Made by a program: the position numbers and the translations under genes. Shown one piece after another: positions 21,481 to 29,874 of a stretch of 64,000 nucleotides of DNA. Position 1 is the stretch's first letter. Every line of letters begins with the position of its first letter. The notes under the pieces are model-generated. The model saw only the letters and a program-made list of their open reading frames with translations, was not told the DNA's origin and searched no databases. Source of the stretch: Reinekea forsetii (lineage in GTDB: Bacteria; Pseudomonadota; Gammaproteobacteria; Pseudomonadales; Natronospirillaceae); NCBI RefSeq assembly GCF_002795845.1, contig NZ_CP011797.1, positions 2,580,001-2,644,000 on the forward strand, read 5' to 3'.

Positions 21481-22002
21481 ATGAACGAATTTGACGATAC
21501 CCACGACGATATTGAATGGGTCAGTAAGTCTGAAATGAAACGCGATAGCCACCGACTGCAGGCCATGGGTGAGCGTTTACTGGGCATTAAAAAAAGCAAG
21601 TTGGCCAAATTCCCCCTCAACGATGAACTGCTCGCTGCCATCGAAGAGAGCAAGCGGATAAAAAGCAATGAGGCGATGCGTCGTCACCTGCAATATATCG
21701 GCAAAATCATGCGTGTCTCCGATATCGAGGGCATTCAGCGCGAACTTGATCGTCTCGACCCATCCTCAGACCTCTATCTTCGGGTCCAGAATCAAGCCGA
21801 ATATTGGCGCGAAAAGCTGATCAAGACCGAAGCGGCCGATGCGGAGTGGTTCGAAACCTATCCGGATACAGATCGGCAAACCTTTCGCAATATAGTGCGA
21901 GCGGCCAAGAAGGAGCAACCGGACGATCCGGCCGCACCGATTGCCGGCGGTAAAAACAGCAAAAAACTGCTCAAATGGATAAAAGAACAGCTTAAAAAAT
22001 GA
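21481..22002 (+). CDS. darP: Ribosome-associated protein DarP (YjgA, DUF615)
   Basis: A 173-residue highly charged helical protein of the YjgA/DarP family. Conserved blocks include WVSKSEMKRDSHRLQAMGE and RRHLQYIGKIMR. DarP binds late 50S assembly intermediates and promotes peptidyl-transferase-centre maturation. It starts 13 bp after mgtE. Confidence 0.93.
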   Translation: MNEFDDTHDDIEWVSKSEMKRDSHRLQAMGERLLGIKKSKLAKFPLNDELLAAIEESKRIKSNEAMRRHLQYIGKIMRVSDIEGIQRELDRLDPSSDLYLRVQNQAEYWREKLIKTEAADAEWFETYPDTDRQTFRNIVRAAKKEQPDDPAAPIAGGKNSKKLLKWIKEQLKK

Positions 22003-22057
22003 TCCAGTAAATTCAGGTACTCGTAAAGTAAGCAACTGTTATTGACAAGGGCTTACG

Positions 22058-22687
22058 ATGGCGAGCGCAGCTATTAAAACAGGTCGCGACAACATAGGTC
22101 GGGTGATGACGCAACAACAGATCGAACTCCGCGAACACTTTGCCAATCAGTTGGAAAAGGTCGCGCAGAGCCAAGACACACGTGCTTTTGAAGCGATCTA
22201 TACGCATTTTTCGCCGCTTATAAAGTCGTTTGGAATTTCATCTGGCTTGAGTTATCAGGGCGACCATTTGCCAGAAGAACTGGCCCAAGAGGTGATGTTG
22301 TCTATTTGGCGCAAAGCCCACCTCTTTGATCGCCGCAAAGCAGCCCCCTCCACCTGGATATTTACTATAGCCCGGAATCAGCGTATCGATATCCTGCGCC
22401 GACTTCGTAAATATCAAAATGACCTCAATGCAGACGATGTATGGGAGCTCACCAGCGATACTGATTTGTTTGGCGAAATTCGTGATACCCGAATTCAAAA
22501 AAACGTCAATCGTGAGTTGCGCCATTTGCCGCCGGAACAAAAACAGATTGTAGCCAAGGTTTTCTTAGAAGATAAGAGTCATCAAGAGGTGGCAAACGAA
22601 TTGAATTTACCACTGGGTACCGTCAAGAGCCGGGTTCGGCTGGCGATGCAAAAATTAAAACTAACCATGGGGGTAAATGAACTGTGA
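22058..22687 (+). CDS. ECF sigma factor (RpoE/ChrR-partner type)
   Basis: A 209-residue ECF sigma factor. Region 2 is seen in EELAQEVMLSIWRKAHLFD and STWIFTIARNQRIDILRR, and region 4 in LPPEQKQIVAKVFLEDKSHQEVANEL and GTVKSRVRLAMQKL. The following gene is a ChrR-type anti-sigma overlapping by 4 bp, which points to the ECF group controlled by ChrR that answers singlet oxygen or organic hydroperoxides. An alternative start is the ATG at 22106 (MTQQQIELREHF); neither has a strong ribosome binding site. Confidence 0.9.
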   Translation: MASAAIKTGRDNIGRVMTQQQIELREHFANQLEKVAQSQDTRAFEAIYTHFSPLIKSFGISSGLSYQGDHLPEELAQEVMLSIWRKAHLFDRRKAAPSTWIFTIARNQRIDILRRLRKYQNDLNADDVWELTSDTDLFGEIRDTRIQKNVNRELRHLPPEQKQIVAKVFLEDKSHQEVANELNLPLGTVKSRVRLAMQKLKLTMGVNEL

Positions 22688-23328
22688 CTCTATGGCATCC
22701 AAGTAGCGATAAGTTAATCGAGTTTTCCAGCGGCGTCGGCTCAGCTGCGATGAACATTGCTGTGTCGGCCCATCTGCATTTTTGCAAAGATTGCCTGCGA
22801 CAGGTCGTCGAATATGAAAGTGTCGCTGCGGTATTATTCGAGCAGCAGGCAGAAGTCACAATGGCCAAAGACGGTTTTGAGACCCTGATGGAGCGTATTG
22901 TCAGACAACCGGTATCGAGGCCTAGCACCACGCGCGTTGTACCATCTCGCTTTCCCCCGGTGGTGGAAAAGCTAATGGCCCACGGCACTGACGCGCTGTG
23001 CTGGAAGAAGCCGATGAAAAATTTACGCGTAAGTCAGTTATTAACCGACGAACAGGGGCTGACGCTTGGTCTGCATCATATGAAGGCAGGTTGTCGAGTG
23101 CCGCAACACACCCATCGTGGTCATGAAATAAGCTTGGTGATTGAGGGTGGCTTTTCCGACCAAATGGGATCCTATGGCGTTGGTGACTTCATTACCCTGT
23201 CGACCGAACATCACCACTCGCCGCAGGCTGATGCCGATGGTGATTGCTGGTTGTTGTCTGTGGTCGAGGCACCCGTCCGCTTAACTGGCCCCTTGGGCTG
23301 GATACTCAATCCATTTATCAAGGCCTAA
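22684..23328 (+). CDS. chrR: ChrR-type zinc anti-sigma factor with cupin domain
   Basis: A 214-residue protein starting with GTG inside the sigma-factor stop. The N-terminal zinc anti-sigma motif HxxxCxxC is seen in HLHFCKDC. The C-terminal cupin carries HTHRGHEISLVIEG and TEHHHSPQA as metal ligands. In Rhodobacter ChrR holds RpoE until singlet oxygen triggers its release. No photolyase, Cfa or other typical regulon gene is adjacent. Confidence 0.88.
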   Translation: MTLWHPSSDKLIEFSSGVGSAAMNIAVSAHLHFCKDCLRQVVEYESVAAVLFEQQAEVTMAKDGFETLMERIVRQPVSRPSTTRVVPSRFPPVVEKLMAHGTDALCWKKPMKNLRVSQLLTDEQGLTLGLHHMKAGCRVPQHTHRGHEISLVIEGGFSDQMGSYGVGDFITLSTEHHHSPQADADGDCWLLSVVEAPVRLTGPLGWILNPFIKA

Positions 23329-23335
23329 GCAGGCT

Positions 23336-23361
23336 CCGGAGACAGCTTACCCTGTCTCCGG
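23336..23361. terminator. Hairpin between convergent chrR and dehydrogenase genes
   Basis: CCGGAGACAG and CTGTCTCCGG form a perfect 10-bp stem with a 6-nt loop between the two stop codons. There is no real T-tract on either side, so termination strength is uncertain. Confidence 0.5.
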
Positions 23362-23394
23362 TCAACTCTCCCTCCTTGTTCCGACCACAGTCAA

Positions 23395-26226
23395 TCAGGT
23401 CTGCGTGTTTAACTCCGGAAAGGTCTTAGACTGTTTATCGAGCACTTCAAACAGTGAATAGTAGGTCAGGCCGCTGTGCTTACTGAGGCCAATCTCGCAG
23501 GTCCGGCTGGTCGATACACCAAAGGCACAGTCACTGACCTGGGGCGCTAGGGTCTTCAGCGCTGAGGCATTGAGCTCTGGCTGCCTAAAACCCTTATCAC
23601 CGGCAAAGCCACAGCAGGCAATCCCCTCAGGTTGTACCCAGTTCGGCGCAAGGTGCTTAACCACTCGCTGCATACTTTTTTCCAGACCCTGCTTTTGGGT
23701 ACTGCAGGTCACATGGACGGCAACTCGTTCCGTGACCGGGTCGATATGCAATCGGTTTAAAAGGAACTTATCGATAAATTCACTGCTGTCATAAAGGTGA
23801 ATACCCCTTTGCAGGGCCTGGTCGCGCAGCTGCAACGAACAGGGGCTGGTGTCGGACAGAACCGGGTAGCGACCGCCACCGGAGACTTCCCAGAGGGCGT
23901 CCAGCACTTCATTCATCATCCGCTGCGCAACTGCGCCGTGACCCTTGGCGTGAAACGGCTGGCCGCAGCACAGACCGCGGGTAGGCTGAGGGTAAACAAC
24001 ATGCAATTGTGCTTTTTTAAGCACGCTGCGCACCGCTGTCGGAATAGACTGGCGATCGTCGGTAATTGACTTACCCATCGATTGACTGACGCAGGACGCC
24101 CAATAGACGATGGTATTACTGGCCCCGGGGTCGACGCGCTCATTGCGCGCATATATGGGTTTAGCACGTCCTGGGGTAGTCGCCAGCCAGAGCGGAGTAC
24201 GTTGCCCGGTCCAACCGCGCACCGCGCCCGACCAAGCCTCGAGGCGCGCAGCCCCCAAGATCCGTTGCGTCCCACTGGCCAACCACAATGCAGACCGGGT
24301 CAAACCGGCCAAAGCAGCATAATGGCGAGCTAACCCCTGTGCCAGCCAGCGATAGGGCTGATTGTTCTTGGCGCGAATCTTCAATACCAGACTGCCAGTG
24401 TTGATTCCCACTGGACAACGCACCTCACACAGCCCGGTTGCGGCACAGGTATCTACCGCTAGATGCTGGAATTGGGCGTCCCACTCGGCCGGTATCGGCT
24501 CTTGAACAAGCTGCTTTCGCGCCATCTCACGATAGACCGCGATGCGTTGGCGGGGGGTTAAACTGAGACTCTTACTCGGGCAAACGGGCTCACAAAAGCC
24601 ACATTCGATGCAACTGTCAATGATCTCATCGGCGGGGGGCAGAGTTTTGAGATGCTGGATGTGGGCGTCCGGATCATCATTGATGATCACACCCGGATTC
24701 AAGATAGTACTGGGGTCCAGTAGTGCCTTAATCTGCTTCATTAGGCCGAAGGCATCCTCGCCCCATTCCAACTCAACAAAAGGCGCCATATTGCGCCCTG
24801 TACCATGCTCCGCCTTGAGCGACCCACTCAGATCGATTGCCACCATCTGAGTCACCGCAGCCATAAAGTCGCGATAGCGGGCAATCTCATCGGGCCGGTC
24901 GAAGGCCTGGGTGAAGACAAAGTGCAAATTGCCTTCTAAGGCATGGCCAAAAATAATCGCCTCAGAATAATTGAACCGGTCGAACAGTTGCTGCAGTCGA
25001 TCGACCCCCTCGGCCAAACGATCGATCGGGAAGGCGACGTCCTCAATGATCACCGTCGTGCCGACCGGGCGCACGGCACCGACTGCGGGAAAGGTACCCT
25101 TGCGAATTTGCCAGTAACCATCGATCAGGTGCTGATCCGTTGAAAAGCCGGTATTGGCGAGCACTGCAACCGGCGCCAAGGCCGCCTCAACCTGGCTAAT
25201 ATTGGCCTGTAGGGTGGCCAGATCGACACCGCGGACGTCGATCAGTAACACGCCGCCCTTATCCGGTAGGGTATGGCTAAAGGCCGGCAGACCCGGCATA
25301 TGCTGCACGGCGCGCAACGATCTAGCGTCGAGCAATTCCACCGCGTCGACGTTCACCGTTTTCAGTAAGGCGACCGCCTCGGCGCAGTGCTGTAAGTTGG
25401 CAAAGGCAACCATTGCGGAGGCGCGATGGGCGTGATCCTCAACCGTTGCCAGGCTAACCTCGGCAATAAAACCCAGTGTGCCCTCTGAGCCGACCATCAG
25501 ATGCGCCAAAATATCGATTGGATCGCTGTAGTCGAGCAACGCATTGAGACCGTAACCGGTGGTGTTCTTGAGCCGATATTTATGGCGCACCCGTTGCACC
25601 AGTGGGTCATCGGCCAAGAGCTGATCGCGCAGCTGACCGATGCCGACCAATAGGTCGCTGTGGGTTGCGCGAAAGCGCTCAACACTATCACTGTCACGGG
25701 TATCAAGCAGCGCACCATCGGCCAGGATGAGGCGTAAACCCTTAAGGGTGTGATAACTGTTATGGCGGGTACCGCAGCACATGCCACTGGCATTATTCGC
25801 GACGATGCCGCCGACTTTACAGGCTTGGATGGACGCCGGATCCGGCCCTATCTTGCGACCATAAACGCCTAAGGCCTTATTGGCCGCGGCCCCAATGACG
25901 CCAGGTTGTAGATGGATTAGCTCACCGAGGGGCTCAATGCGCAAGCCGGACCAGTTATCGGTCAGCATAACCAGCACGCTGTCGCTTACGGCTTGGCCGG
26001 ACAGACTGGTACCCGCAGCACGAAAGGTCATCGGCACCTCGTAACGAGCCGCGAGCAACAGTAGAGCGCTGATCTCACTTTCGTTGTCCGCCAAAACCAC
26101 CAAGCGCGGCAACATGCGATAAAAGCTGGCATCGGTACTGAAGGCAAAACGCCGAAATTCGTCGCTGATGATTCGCTCACTGGGCAACAGTTGGTGAATC
26201 TCAGTCATAAAGGCGTCAAATTGCAT
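23395..26226 (-). CDS. dld: FAD- and Fe-S-binding D-lactate dehydrogenase-type oxidoreductase
   Basis: A 943-residue flavoprotein. The N-terminal PCMH FAD domain includes PMTFRAAGTSLSGQAV and GGIVANNASGMCCG. The FAD-oxidase C domain follows (about 270-525). A ferredoxin-like domain has CIECGFCEPVCPSKSL and CAATGLCEVRCPVGI. Two C-terminal CCG modules are CCGQPFHAKGHG and CCGFAGDKGF. This is the architecture of the single-chain FAD/Fe-S D-lactate dehydrogenases of Pseudomonas, which feed electrons to quinone. The divergent GntR/FCD regulator supports lactate or another 2-hydroxy acid as substrate. No lactate permease is adjacent. Confidence 0.85.
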   Translation of the reverse strand: MQFDAFMTEIHQLLPSERIISDEFRRFAFSTDASFYRMLPRLVVLADNESEISALLLLAARYEVPMTFRAAGTSLSGQAVSDSVLVMLTDNWSGLRIEPLGELIHLQPGVIGAAANKALGVYGRKIGPDPASIQACKVGGIVANNASGMCCGTRHNSYHTLKGLRLILADGALLDTRDSDSVERFRATHSDLLVGIGQLRDQLLADDPLVQRVRHKYRLKNTTGYGLNALLDYSDPIDILAHLMVGSEGTLGFIAEVSLATVEDHAHRASAMVAFANLQHCAEAVALLKTVNVDAVELLDARSLRAVQHMPGLPAFSHTLPDKGGVLLIDVRGVDLATLQANISQVEAALAPVAVLANTGFSTDQHLIDGYWQIRKGTFPAVGAVRPVGTTVIIEDVAFPIDRLAEGVDRLQQLFDRFNYSEAIIFGHALEGNLHFVFTQAFDRPDEIARYRDFMAAVTQMVAIDLSGSLKAEHGTGRNMAPFVELEWGEDAFGLMKQIKALLDPSTILNPGVIINDDPDAHIQHLKTLPPADEIIDSCIECGFCEPVCPSKSLSLTPRQRIAVYREMARKQLVQEPIPAEWDAQFQHLAVDTCAATGLCEVRCPVGINTGSLVLKIRAKNNQPYRWLAQGLARHYAALAGLTRSALWLASGTQRILGAARLEAWSGAVRGWTGQRTPLWLATTPGRAKPIYARNERVDPGASNTIVYWASCVSQSMGKSITDDRQSIPTAVRSVLKKAQLHVVYPQPTRGLCCGQPFHAKGHGAVAQRMMNEVLDALWEVSGGGRYPVLSDTSPCSLQLRDQALQRGIHLYDSSEFIDKFLLNRLHIDPVTERVAVHVTCSTQKQGLEKSMQRVVKHLAPNWVQPEGIACCGFAGDKGFRQPELNASALKTLAPQVSDCAFGVSTSRTCEIGLSKHSGLTYYSLFEVLDKQSKTFPELNTQT

Positions 26227-26381
26227 GGCGGTTACCTTGGCTCGATGTAGGGTGTTGATCTGATCATAATGCCTAAAAACCAGTTAATTTGGCAGACAAG
26301 ACCGTACTTTAGTCGCAATTAGGCGCTAAGCTGCTTGAATCGACCCCTATGAAGCCCGTATAAACCTATTACCCCTTAAGC

Positions 26382-26396
26382 GGTCAGACCAATTTG
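26382..26396. promoter_or_regulatory. Candidate GntR/FCD operator over the regulator start
   Basis: GGTCAGACC is a perfect GGT-N3-ACC palindrome, extended on the right to ACCAATTT. FCD-type GntR regulators such as LldR and PdhR bind TTGGT-N3-ACCAA-like sites. It ends 3 nt before the TTG start of the regulator gene, so bound protein would also block its own expression. Confidence 0.45.
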
Positions 26397-27074
26397 AATC
26401 GACTCCAGCAAGTATCCGATTATATGCTCCTACAACTGAGCGCAGGCCACTGGCATCCGGGCCAACGGATACCGTCGGAGCGACAACTGTCGGAGAGTTT
26501 GCGCCTCAGCCGCGCGACGGTGCGTGAAGCGTTGGTGACCTTGAAGCAACAGGGGGTAGTCTATAGCCTTCCCGGTAGCGGCCACTTTGTCAGCGATCCA
26601 CAACCGACCGAGCGACTGATCATCGAGACGGCGCTGAATGAGCATTTCAGTCCCAGTCATGACGAATTGCGCGAATATCGTTTTGCGATTGAGGCCCAAT
26701 GCGCCTTTCTAGCAGCGTCGCGTGCCACGCCGGATCAGCTTAAAGCCATCGAACGGGCCCATCGGCATTTAAAACACGTGCATCAGAAGGATGATCTAAA
26801 GGCTGAGGGCCTGGCCGATGCTCGCTTTCACCTAACCATTGCGGAGGCCAGTGGCAACCGAATATTGGCACACAGTCTGACCAGCCTGTTTGCCCTGCTG
26901 CGCGAAAACGTTACCCTCAATATTCGCTCCTTGGCGAAACGACCGGAGACTCGGCTGCGCCTGATGCGTCAGCATACTGCCCTATTTGAAGCCATCTATT
27001 ATCGTAAGCCCGATAAAGCTCGGTCACTGGCCCAAGACCATATGGTGTTCGTCGATCGGATCTTGGCGGAATAG
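26394..27074 (+). CDS. GntR-family transcriptional regulator (FCD domain, LldR-like)
   Basis: A 226-residue regulator with an N-terminal winged helix (PSERQLSESLRLSRATVREALVTL) and a C-terminal all-helical FCD ligand domain (residues about 85-220, with FHLTIAEASGNRIL). The start is a TTG: the upstream in-frame ATG at 26349 is cut off by TAA four codons later, and no other start precedes the winged helix. Divergent placement suggests it controls the D-lactate-type dehydrogenase gene. The inducer is unknown. Confidence 0.88.
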   Translation: MNRLQQVSDYMLLQLSAGHWHPGQRIPSERQLSESLRLSRATVREALVTLKQQGVVYSLPGSGHFVSDPQPTERLIIETALNEHFSPSHDELREYRFAIEAQCAFLAASRATPDQLKAIERAHRHLKHVHQKDDLKAEGLADARFHLTIAEASGNRILAHSLTSLFALLRENVTLNIRSLAKRPETRLRLMRQHTALFEAIYYRKPDKARSLAQDHMVFVDRILAE

Positions 27075-27076
27075 GC

Positions 27077-27559
27077 CTAGGCGATTGCCGGTCGTTCCAT
27101 CTGGATATGCACGATACCGTCTTCGAGGTAGCTTTCACCCTGAGACACAAAACCAAATTGTTGGTAAAAACCGATCAGATAGTGTTGCGCGCCAATCCGA
27201 ATCGGATAGTTCGCAAACAGCTGTTCACACTGCGCGATCGCAAAGGCCATGAGCTGTTGACCAATTTTTTGCCCGCGTTGATCGGCTCGATTAGCGACCC
27301 GGCCGATGGAACAGGCATCCGGATAAGACACCCCGGGCATCAGCAGACGGGCGGTGCCAACCAATTCGCCATGGCGATGGGCCAACAGATGCCAGGCCAA
27401 AGCATCCTTGCCATCGGCATCCTGATAAGCGCAGTTCTGTTCAACACAAAATACCGCAATGCGCAGTGCGAGCAGATCGTAGAGACTCTGGTTGTCGAGT
27501 CGATCAAAGGCCCGACATTGCAGTGACAAGCCGTCGGCTAGGGATGCGCTGCCGATCAC
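27077..27559 (-). CDS. GNAT N-acetyltransferase, ElaA-like
   Basis: A 160-residue GNAT-fold protein. The ElaA signature LLALRIAVFCVEQNCAYQD is near the N-terminus, and the acetyl-CoA-binding stretch IGRVANRADQRGQKIGQQLM is mid-protein. The acceptor substrate is unknown for the family. It overlaps riboflavin synthase by 4 bp and is therefore its downstream operon partner. Confidence 0.88.
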   Translation of the reverse strand: MIGSASLADGLSLQCRAFDRLDNQSLYDLLALRIAVFCVEQNCAYQDADGKDALAWHLLAHRHGELVGTARLLMPGVSYPDACSIGRVANRADQRGQKIGQQLMAFAIAQCEQLFANYPIRIGAQHYLIGFYQQFGFVSQGESYLEDGIVHIQMERPAIA

Positions 27560-28167
27560 AACGCGCCCTCGCCTTTCATTCGCTCAAGGGTATCGACAAT
27601 CGCCTGGGTGTGCGCGTCGAACTCCAGGTTGATCAGCGTGCCCACCTGGGCCTGATCGAAGGTGGTCACCGCCAGTGTCTCGGGTATCAGATACACATTG
27701 AAGCGGTCAGCTTGAACCTCACCGATGGTCAGGCTGCAGCCGTTGAGACCAACGAAGCCCTTACTGAAGAGGTAACGACGTTGTTGAGGGCTGACGGCGA
27801 ACCAAAGAATCCAATTATTGGCGGGCCGGTCAATAGCAATGAGGGCCGCCGTCGAGGCGACATGACCGGACATCAGATGGCCACCTATATCATCTCCCAT
27901 GCGCGCGGCGCGTTCTACATTGACCAGGGCACCATCGTCCAGTTGACCAAGGTTGGTCGCGCGTAAGGTCTCCATCATGACATCGAAATACGCACGTCCC
28001 TGTTCGATCCGAGTCACCGTTAAACACACGCCATTCAAAGCGATGCTGGCGCCAGTCTGCAAATTATCTGCTTGGCGCTCGGTCAGGCTGATCGAAAAGG
28101 ACTTAAATTGGTCGAGCGTCTGCTCTATTTTGAGTGCCGTGCAATTCTGTACGATTCCGGTAAACAT
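27556..28167 (-). CDS. ribE: Riboflavin synthase alpha chain
   Basis: A 203-residue enzyme that converts two 6,7-dimethyl-8-ribityllumazine molecules to riboflavin. It starts MFTGIVQ as expected and has the two lumazine-binding repeats (ASIALNGVCLTV and GFVGLNGCSLTI). It is not in a rib operon: the only linked gene is the GNAT gene. No FMN riboswitch could fit in the short upstream gap. Confidence 0.94.
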   Translation of the reverse strand: MFTGIVQNCTALKIEQTLDQFKSFSISLTERQADNLQTGASIALNGVCLTVTRIEQGRAYFDVMMETLRATNLGQLDDGALVNVERAARMGDDIGGHLMSGHVASTAALIAIDRPANNWILWFAVSPQQRRYLFSKGFVGLNGCSLTIGEVQADRFNVYLIPETLAVTTFDQAQVGTLINLEFDAHTQAIVDTLERMKGEGAL

Positions 28168-28246
28168 GCCCGACTCCTATCGGTAGTGATTGATGTTCGT
28201 TTTACGCTATTTAGGGCACTAAGTTCAAGTCTAGATGGTCACCTTG

Positions 28247-29068
28247 CTAGTCAAAAGTCACTTGGACATCGTTTTTAGCGTAAAAGGCCGGTCGATCGAA
28301 GGCTTGCAGCTTGTTGTGGTCGATCATGCTGATCAGCTCGCGAATATAGGGCTCACCGCGAATACTGTAACCTTCCAGACCCCAAACGATAAAGGTGCTG
28401 TCGATCGGTATCTGCAGGTAGCGCAATTCGGAGCGAATTTGACGTAACGGTTGGTATTCTTGGTGGGTGTTTAGATTGCGAAAGTAACCGGCTACCGAGG
28501 CGTGAATCGAGGCAAACTTTTTTACCTCGTGCCGGGCACTGTTATCGCGCTCCGATGGCACCAAGCCGCAGCCCTCGCTAAAACACCATTGGCCGAATAG
28601 GTTATTACCTTCTACGGCAAATCGACTGGTGCCCCAGGCACTTTCATTCGCAGCCTGCGCCAACACCAAGGATGTTGGTAGGGTGTCGACCCGGTGATAC
28701 AACGCACTGAAGAATGGCTTCGAACCGAGGGCTTCATCGACCTTATAATAATCTGCCAAATCGCTCATAAAGTTCGTTTGCCACCGACCAAGCTTATCGC
28801 CGCGCCGGATTTTAGCCTCGACGACCTTGAGCCAAGCCCGCTCGGCTTGTACCTTTTCGTTAATTTGCGCGACGATAGGCTGAAGGAATTCGAAAAAGGT
28901 CTGCTTCTTTTGGTCAACATCTTGAATACTGGCCATATCGGGCAAGTCGCTCTGCTCGGTGAGCACATAGGATGGCAGCGCAGATTCACTACATGCCTGG
29001 CTCGACACGATCGACAGCGATCCTAGTAGTAACATACCGACAGCATAAATTTTCAATTGACATGACAC
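28247..29068 (-). CDS. Bax-like secreted glucosaminidase (GH73)
   Basis: A 273-residue protein with an N-terminal signal sequence (about residues 1-26) and a C-terminal glucosaminidase domain. The catalytic region LVLAQAANESAWGTSRFAVEGNNLFGQWC resembles E. coli Bax and FlgJ-type peptidoglycan hydrolases; the Glu of ANESAW is the likely general acid. It probably acts on peptidoglycan in the periplasm. The sequence SQAC near the signal cleavage site is not a good lipobox. Confidence 0.85.
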   Translation of the reverse strand: MSCQLKIYAVGMLLLGSLSIVSSQACSESALPSYVLTEQSDLPDMASIQDVDQKKQTFFEFLQPIVAQINEKVQAERAWLKVVEAKIRRGDKLGRWQTNFMSDLADYYKVDEALGSKPFFSALYHRVDTLPTSLVLAQAANESAWGTSRFAVEGNNLFGQWCFSEGCGLVPSERDNSARHEVKKFASIHASVAGYFRNLNTHQEYQPLRQIRSELRYLQIPIDSTFIVWGLEGYSIRGEPYIRELISMIDHNKLQAFDRPAFYAKNDVQVTFD

Positions 29069-29405
29069 CTTTGTCGAGAATAAAGCGCGAGATTATAAAG
29101 TTAATTGATCAATAATCAACCAAACGCACAATTCTTAACAACTTTCGTGCTGCAATGACCCGACTGGCTTTAGCGACGATCTCGTCGTTGATCTGACGGG
29201 CGAATACGGATGGCTTGGCGTTTTGGTTGCAGACTGGACCAACCGAGATAACACACAGCGATAACAAGCAAACTTGAAAAGACCATAGACAACCCTCTTA
29301 TGAATCAAACCTTTTTAACTATATTAGGCCGCAAAGCCGAATAACAACACAGAATGCCATAATATTATCTACCGGTGACCCATTGAGTGCCTTGCCTCGT
29401 GCACA
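29069..29405. other. Gap of 337 bp holding one candidate small ORF
   Basis: Between the Bax-like gene and the DUF1820 gene. The stretch beside the Bax-like start is AT-rich and probably carries its promoter. The only coding candidate is the 38-codon ORF listed separately. No terminator or RNA gene was recognised. Confidence 0.4.
29170..29286 (-). CDS. Candidate 38-residue single-pass membrane protein
   Basis: The ORF begins ATG with AGAGGG 6 nt upstream, a good ribosome binding site. The product starts MVFSSLLVIAVCYLGWSSLQ, a hydrophobic segment long enough to span the membrane, and ends in a strongly basic tail (RRDRR). This topology is typical of bacterial small membrane proteins. I do not recognise the family. 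It lies between two same-strand genes, about 100 bp from the Bax-like gene. Coding is uncertain without conservation data. Confidence 0.35.
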   Translation of the reverse strand: MVFSSLLVIAVCYLGWSSLQPKRQAIRIRPSDQRRDRR

Positions 29406-29741
29406 TCAGTTACCGCGCCTGGGCGGCAACACCGACGGAAAGGCACTGACATTGGTGCCTTTGGCATCGCTGATTTTCGGTGTTCCTTCTTTCTCGAGCT
29501 CATCGATACGCACAATCGCATGCATCGGCACGAAGGATCGGGTGACCCCAGCAAACTCTTGCTGTAGTTTCTCCTCACTGGGATCAACCACCAGTTGACT
29601 GCGTTCACCAAAGATCAGCTCTTCTATCTCGATAAAACCGTACATTTCACTTTGATATATATGGCTGCAATACACCTCATAGACCTTGTCCTGATTAACA
29701 AAGATCACCCGAAATACCGTCTTGGCCTGGTTAGTAGTCAT
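29406..29741 (-). CDS. DUF1820 family protein
   Basis: A 111-residue protein matching the DUF1820 pattern: VFRVIFVNQDKVYEVYC, SEMYGFIEIEELIFGERSQ, VVDPSEEKLQQEF and SFVPMHAIVRIDE. The function of the family is unknown. It has no signal peptide or membrane segment. It is divergent from miaB, which starts 133 bp away. Confidence 0.85.
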   Translation of the reverse strand: MTTNQAKTVFRVIFVNQDKVYEVYCSHIYQSEMYGFIEIEELIFGERSQLVVDPSEEKLQQEFAGVTRSFVPMHAIVRIDELEKEGTPKISDAKGTNVSAFPSVLPPRRGN

Positions 29742-29874
29742 TAATTTGCGTTCAGCCGGTCATTTAGAAGCCTTTGAGTCTACACATCGGCAGTCATTTT
29801 CACACAGATTGTTTCGATTTACGCTCGGGACAGGTACAATTGCGCGCCTAGAAAAACCACCTTTTTGAGACCCA

